Shown here: positions 59,288 through 64,000 of the stretch, piece by piece
Numbering within the stretch: position 1 is the stretch's first letter
How the letters are laid out: each line of letters starts with the position of its first letter
Source of the DNA: Mercurialis annua
Lineage: Eukaryota > Streptophyta > Magnoliopsida > Malpighiales > Euphorbiaceae
Reading direction: 5' to 3'
NCBI RefSeq assembly: GCF_937616625.2
Contig: NC_065575.1
Coordinates: 4,719,501 to 4,783,500, forward strand
DNA: 64,000 nucleotides
Notes under the pieces: model-generated
The model's input: only the letters and a program-made list of their open reading frames with translations
Told to the model about the DNA's origin: nothing
The model's database searches: none
Program-made: the position numbers and the translations under genes

Positions 59288-59649
59288 GTGTTAATTTTAT
59301 ATAAAATCACAATCTTTATATATTTTTTCATTTTAATTACATTTTTTAAAAAGTGTCAAATAAAATCACCACCTTTCATTGTTTTATAAATCTATCACCG
59401 ATGAAAAAATTTGGTCTTTTTTCTCCCAAATAAATATCATAATAATGCCCCAATTAACACAAAAAATATATTTCTTTTACTCCGTTTTTGTTAATTTCGG
59501 CTGTCTAGTCAATAAAAATACACTGAATTTTTATATTCGTGATAGATTTGCAAAAAAATAAAAGGTGGTAATTTTATTTGACATTTTTTAAAAAACGTGA
59601 TTAGAATAAAAAGAACGTGTAAAAATTGTGATTTATATAAAATTGACCC
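59288..59649. mobile_element. MULE-type MITE with near-perfect 9-bp TSD (362 bp)
   Basis: The ends GTGTTAATTTTATATAAAAT and, on the minus strand, GGGTCAATTTTATATAAATC are inverted repeats. Both continue with CACAATYTTTA and further in with AAATAAAATCACCACCTTT or its mirror. Flanks TTTATAAAA (59279-59287) and TTTATACAA (59650-59658) match at 8 of 9. It is related to the element at 22587. Confidence 0.8.
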
Positions 59650-59870
59650 TTTATACAATATTCTTTCTAAATAAATGTTCAAAACATATTTAAAGATCTA
59701 GAGATCTGATGTAGTTAGTCTTTTAACTAACAATTATATCATCCTAAAAAGATTCTTTTATTAATCTTTTCCCATCATTTATGTAAACAGTGAGTGATAT
59801 TCCTGCGTATACTAACTTTGTAGTATATAAAATGCACATGAGCTAAATGTGGAATAAAACATGATATGTT

Positions 59871-60110
59871 TTAGGCTAAATGTTATAAAAAAAGTCACGC
59901 CTTTTATAAAAGTTTCACAAAAGTTCTGATCTTTCAATTTTGTCGATTTTGGCTAAAAATAAATTATTTGGTTTCAATTGTGGCCAACTCTCAATTTAAT
60001 TTCAATTTGTCTATGTGTCGCCTATTTGGCATGCATATATATTGAAAAGATAGGACTTTTCTGAAACCAAATAATCCATTTTTGGCCAAAATCGACAAAA
60101 TTGAAAGGTA
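59871..60110. mobile_element. Truncated MITE-like inverted repeat
   Basis: CTTTCAATTTTGTCGATTTT on the left is mirrored by AAAATCGACAAAATTGAAAG at about 60085-60105, and TTATTTGGTTT is mirrored as well. The left arm continues outward with TCACGCC...TTCACAAAAG, but the right arm does not, so one end is lost. Confidence 0.55.
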
Positions 60111-62425
60111 AGTATTCAAAAAATAAATTAAAAAAATTTATTTATTCGATTTTAAAATAATAAAAATTTAATTATTCAATTTTAAACGCACAAAAATAAA
60201 AAAAATAAAAAATTATTATTATATATATATTCATGAAAAGTAAATATATATAAAAAAAATTGATTATGCTCATAAATTTATTGAATTAAATATTTTAATA
60301 TTCGAATTTAGCTTGATTAATATTAATCGAGTTAAATTTGCATACGTTCGATTCAATTTTAAAATTAATTAATAAAAAATACTTAATTTGATTTTAGATG
60401 ATAAAAATGTGTAAAGATTCCGAAGAAAAATCATTGTGATGGGGTGTCACATGGTGGGACCATTACTAAAGTATATGAGATCTGAGTCATCTGAATAAGC
60501 CAACAAAGAATGAAAATGGGACCCATGCAAACGTGGCAGGTAGCGTTGGTGGTGGACAATACTATCATTCCTGTTGACCTGTCTCTTTTGGCTTATACGG
60601 AAAGAGCCACAGCCACGTCATGGGCTAAATTCTTGACTTCCATAAAAGTGGATAAAAGAATCCGGAGAAATTATAGAATGTTCATGTATTATCTACCATA
60701 ATGATTAATTCAATTAAATTTAGGATAAATCTATTTTGGGTTTTAAAGTGATACGATTTTAATTCATTACTTTTTATTTGTCTTTTCTAAATTTTTAAAT
60801 TTTTATGTTTTGATTTATTGGATTCTTAAGTGGATTAATTCAAGGACGACCTAACAATCCAGTGAATCAAAAAGCAAAAAAATTGAGGATCCAATTAACC
60901 AAATGAAATCCACTTAAGGACCAAATAGAGCAAAAAGTTGAATTTAAAGACTTCAAAAAGCAAAATAAAAGATGAGTGATATAATAAACTAAAATTATAT
61001 AATTTAAAAAAATTATTTATAATTTATATTATTATACTAAAAGAGTAACACAACTGAAATATTTATGATATTGAAACGTTATTTATTTGTTTTTTTATAT
61101 TAACAATAATATGAAATACAGTTTCATATACAATATCTTTTTCAGAATTAAATTACCTTTATAACCTATATCTATTGAAATATTTTATTACTTAACATAT
61201 TTTCTGAATAATTTAAATGTAAAGACATAATATTTTAAATAAATTTTTATATTCTAAATTTGTGTGAACCGTCTTATTTATAACGATACATGTGGGCGAT
61301 TGATTTATAATCACAATTACAAAATTATAAAAGCCACATCAATTCTAAATAAAATAAACTAATTAGTTATTCATTAATATAGTTGCATCTAATTGATTTC
61401 GGATCAATTACGCCACATGTTAATTAAATTTAAATTAATTTTCTTTTTTGAAAATTGAACACTAAGATTATATATACATGTAATTTCTACATGTACGTGT
61501 TAAAGGAGTTCATGATAATGAATTTGGTTTAAACAATTATTTTTGTTTTGATTAAGAAATGTTTTTTTTTTTTTTTTTTTAACAAAGGCTAAAATTTTGA
61601 TTAAGAAATGTAGAAAAGTAGTTTAGGAGGAGTCAGCAAAAGGAAGGAATTGAATTGCATGTGCATGGCTGTATGACCAACAAGAAAAGCACACAAAAAG
61701 GAACAATTTTAGAATCCCTAATTCCAGTTTCTTAATTAATAAATGGCTTAACTTCATTGATAAGGTAAACAAACCCACATGACAGCCAATTGCTTTAGGC
61801 CACATAAAATATAGATCCCATTAAAAATATAAAACAATATATGCAAAAGTATTTTTGATTAATTATTATCAAATGTAGATGCCGACTTAGTCTTTTTATT
61901 AGTCTATGTCACCAAATCTAAACACCAAAAAATTCACCTTATCAGAACTTTTTAAGTTATTATGCAGTGGTGGGGTTAAATACTTTTGAGGTCACCTAGT
62001 TAACTTTTTTATAAAACAGTTGTCGGATTATAAAAAATTATAAAATGGTAAACGAATTATAGTTTTTTATGCAAAATAGTTACGGATTTATAAAAAATTA
62101 TAAAATATTTAACCTAAATGAATTAAAAGTTAATAATTTTACTTGATAAATTGATTCTCTCACAAATTCTGAAAATACATATAATGTCAATTTTACATAA
62201 TTGAATAATGAATATTAATGATCTAAACTTAATTAACAAAGCATCTTTGGAATATAAATCTTTTCCAAATTAAAAAATACAGAAAAAAAAAAGAAACCTG
62301 CATGATCCGTAAAGTATAAAAATAAAAAATGAGTTGAAGAAAATGAAAAGAGAAAAAGTGATGAATGGGACGTCACATAATACATTTCATTTATCCATTT
62401 ATAAAAGCATAGTATAAGAAAATCC
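60111..62425. other. AT-rich intergenic DNA
   Basis: No convincing gene is seen. An open frame at 60510-60701 sits in a slightly GC-richer patch but has no recognisable motif. Loosely complementary arms at about 60735-60800 and 60940-61010 suggest an old MITE. A T-run lies at 61563-61580. Confidence 0.4.
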
Positions 62426-62433
62426 TATATATA
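62426..62433 (+). promoter_or_regulatory. TATA box of the second HMA gene
   Basis: TATATATA lies 80 bp upstream of the start codon at 62506, in a position suited to a core promoter. Confidence 0.5.
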
Positions 62434-62500
62434 TGTAATGCATTCATGACAACTCTATCAGGAATTTGCAATTAAATTGAATGCAAATTAAAAAAGTTGG

Positions 62501-62524
62501 ATGAAATGGAGAACATGCAAATAG
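62501..62524 (+). promoter_or_regulatory. Seven-codon uORF overlapping the HMA start
   Basis: ATG at 62501 opens a frame of seven codons that stops with TAG at 62522-62524. It overlaps the main ATG at 62506 in a different frame. It could lower initiation at the main start unless skipped by leaky scanning. Whether it is in the transcript depends on the real transcription start. Confidence 0.5.
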
Positions 62525-64000
62525 TTGCTGCAAAAAATGTGGAGGCACAGTTTGTGGAGATGATGGTGCCTCTCTATTCCTACGGCTGTGAAAAGAAAGT
62601 TAAGAAGGCCTTATCCCATCTCAAAGGTAACACAATTTCTTCTTAAATCTATAACATAAATCCCCGCGAATCGCCCTTGATTGTTCTAATATCGTTATCT
62701 TAAATATATGATAATTATTTAAAAAAATACATTTGTTTTCCTGTAATAGATCTTTGATTGCTAGTAATGTGACAGGAATATTAGTTCTGTAAATTAAAAT
62801 ATTTATGACAATATGACTAAGATCGAAATAACTGGGTGCATTATATTATCAAAGAGATACTTGTTCAATTGCGCATGATATGGGTACACCCTAATGAATT
62901 TAAATTTGTATAGGTTTCTTGCATTTACTCTAGCTGGAGATTTGTTTTTGTTTTTTGAACACTGGATTACAGATTTAGAGGTGAGCTGAGTAACAAGGGT
63001 AGTTCACCCCATAAACTAATTTCATTAAATTTCATAGTTGGTCATGAAAAAAATAGAAATATTAAATAAACTTTTTTTAAAAAGAAGAGTAACATTTAAA
63101 AAGATATGTGTTGAATTTTTTTTCAATGATAGGATATTATATTGATAAAGCGACTATAAAAGTCTCAAATTCAGTCACAATATTAAAATAAATTAATACA
63201 ACAAAGAAGGATATTCTGACTATCTAATAAGATGACATCCAAAAACAGTCTATTACATAAAATTTGAAAAACTAAATTCTAAAATAGATCTATCTAAATG
63301 AGTATAACAATTTATAGATTTTAAAAAAATACAATAAAAAACCCTAGATCTATCACAAATTCAAAGAACATAAACCAAATTGTAAAAAATTTAAATCTGC
63401 AAATTAATTTACTAATAAAATGCAAAAAACATTTAGATTGACGACCCACCTGTTGTGGACAATTTCTAGACAATGATGCTGCCAACATTTTATTTTTCCA
63501 AAATTATAAATTTCTCAAATAATTTTTTTAAAATTTAACTCATTATTTAGATAATTACTACATATTGACCCCCTTAATTATATAAAAAAAATTAGATTGT
63601 ATATATCATATGATATTCTTTTCTATTTTGCCCCTTTTAGTTTTGATTTCTGGCTATGCCACTGTTTCTAGATGATATTTTGGAGAAGAGCGAATCTATG
63701 TAGATAGATTAACACACAAAAAAATGAAAAGTACAGTAAAACTAATGATATATGGTACGAATTATCTCTTAATTGCCAAACTATGGCCTCCAGAGTTTGG
63801 GGGCAGGGGAGAAAGAGAGTACAAAACATCTTAGTCGATTTAATGTGTTGCATTGATGTGGTATATTAATTGCATGAGATAATTACTCTCCAGATTTATT
63901 ATCAAAAAGTACTATTAATGACTACAAGAATTGTAATTTGTTTGTTCTCCAATACTATATGCTATGCAGGAATATATTCAGTAAAGGTGGATTTCTATAA
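62506..64000 (+). CDS. HMA-domain protein, 5' part (continues beyond window)
   Basis: Exon 1 is 62506-62626 and exon 2 starts at 63970 and runs off the window; the intron is 1343 bp. The visible protein starts MENMQIVAAKNVEAQFVEMM, continues VPLYSYGCEKKVKKALSHLKG, and across the splice reads IYSVKVDFY. This is the first half of an HMA fold, with the intron at the same place as in the HIPP gene. The metal loop is SYGC, so only one Cys of the CxxC pair remains, as in several plant HMA-superfamily proteins; metal binding is doubtful. Whether a C-terminal CaaX box exists cannot be seen. The ATG at 62506 is chosen because the earlier ATG at 62501 is in another frame and stops at once. Confidence 0.85.
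62627..63969. other. Intron 1 of the second HMA gene
   Basis: This 1343-bp AT-rich intron has a GT donor at 62627 and a GCAG acceptor ending at 63969. No nested gene or defined element was recognised. Confidence 0.5.

Noticed and set aside
60510..60701. Small ORF in a GC-richer patch
   Set aside because: It has no recognisable domain, no adjoining exon and no support from promoter context; it may be chance.
1..64000. CRISPR arrays, operons, bacterial islands or rRNA genes
   Set aside because: None seen. The intron-rich genes and plant transposons exclude a prokaryotic origin, and the palindrome array at 16.3 kb lacks spacer structure of a CRISPR.

Overview
The window is nuclear DNA of a flowering plant, most likely a eudicot. 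It is very AT-rich between genes, its genes have many short exons with GT-AG introns, and it holds plant-specific families (NAC factor, IAA-amino acid hydrolases, isoprenylated heavy-metal-binding proteins). The intergenic space is dominated by plant transposons: MULE-type MITEs, Stowaway- and Tourist-like MITEs, LINEs, a tRNA-derived SINE and a solo LTR. The species cannot be named from the sequence.

Layout. 1-8.6 kb: the C-terminal exons of an XRN-type 5'-3' exoribonuclease run directly, in a compatible reading phase, into exons of a plant cystatin-related protein. An antisense LINE lies in one of the introns. 8.6-25.8 kb: a transposon-rich desert with a LINE carrying reverse transcriptase, a 9-bp-TSD MITE, a 2.1-kb solo LTR with an unusual array of 18-bp palindromes, a decayed ribosomal protein L9 (uL6) fragment inside a possible gene-capturing MULE, a 1.46-kb foldback element with multi-hairpin arms, and more MITEs. 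25.9-29.2 kb: a complete nine-exon gene for a calcium-binding (EF-hand) endonuclease/exonuclease/phosphatase-family protein. 29.2-34.7 kb: intergenic, with a Tourist-like MITE, a SINE with perfect TSDs and a LINE remnant. 35.3-37.6 kb: a complete six-exon membrane-tethered NAC transcription factor. 39.2-41.2 kb: MITEs and an intron-containing tRNA-Met gene on the minus strand. 41.4-51.4 kb: three complete tandem ILR1-like IAA-amino acid hydrolase genes with identical five-exon structure. 51.4-55.7 kb: MITEs and a duplicated promoter-proximal block. 55.8-58.2 kb: a two-domain isoprenylated heavy-metal-associated protein (HIPP). 62.5 kb to the window end: the first exons of a second HMA-domain gene that continues outside.

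How the genes relate. The three hydrolases are recent tandem copies. They would release free auxin from amide conjugates in the secretory pathway, and differ mostly in introns, signal peptides and proximal promoters. The two HMA genes are neighbours of one superfamily but of different subtypes. The other genes look functionally independent. No obvious new multi-gene system is visible. The most unusual items are the XRN/cystatin-like junction, the foldback element with nested hairpins, the palindrome array in the LTR and the perfect 52-bp hairpin just 3' of the HIPP gene. All coordinates and junctions were read by eye; no database search was run.
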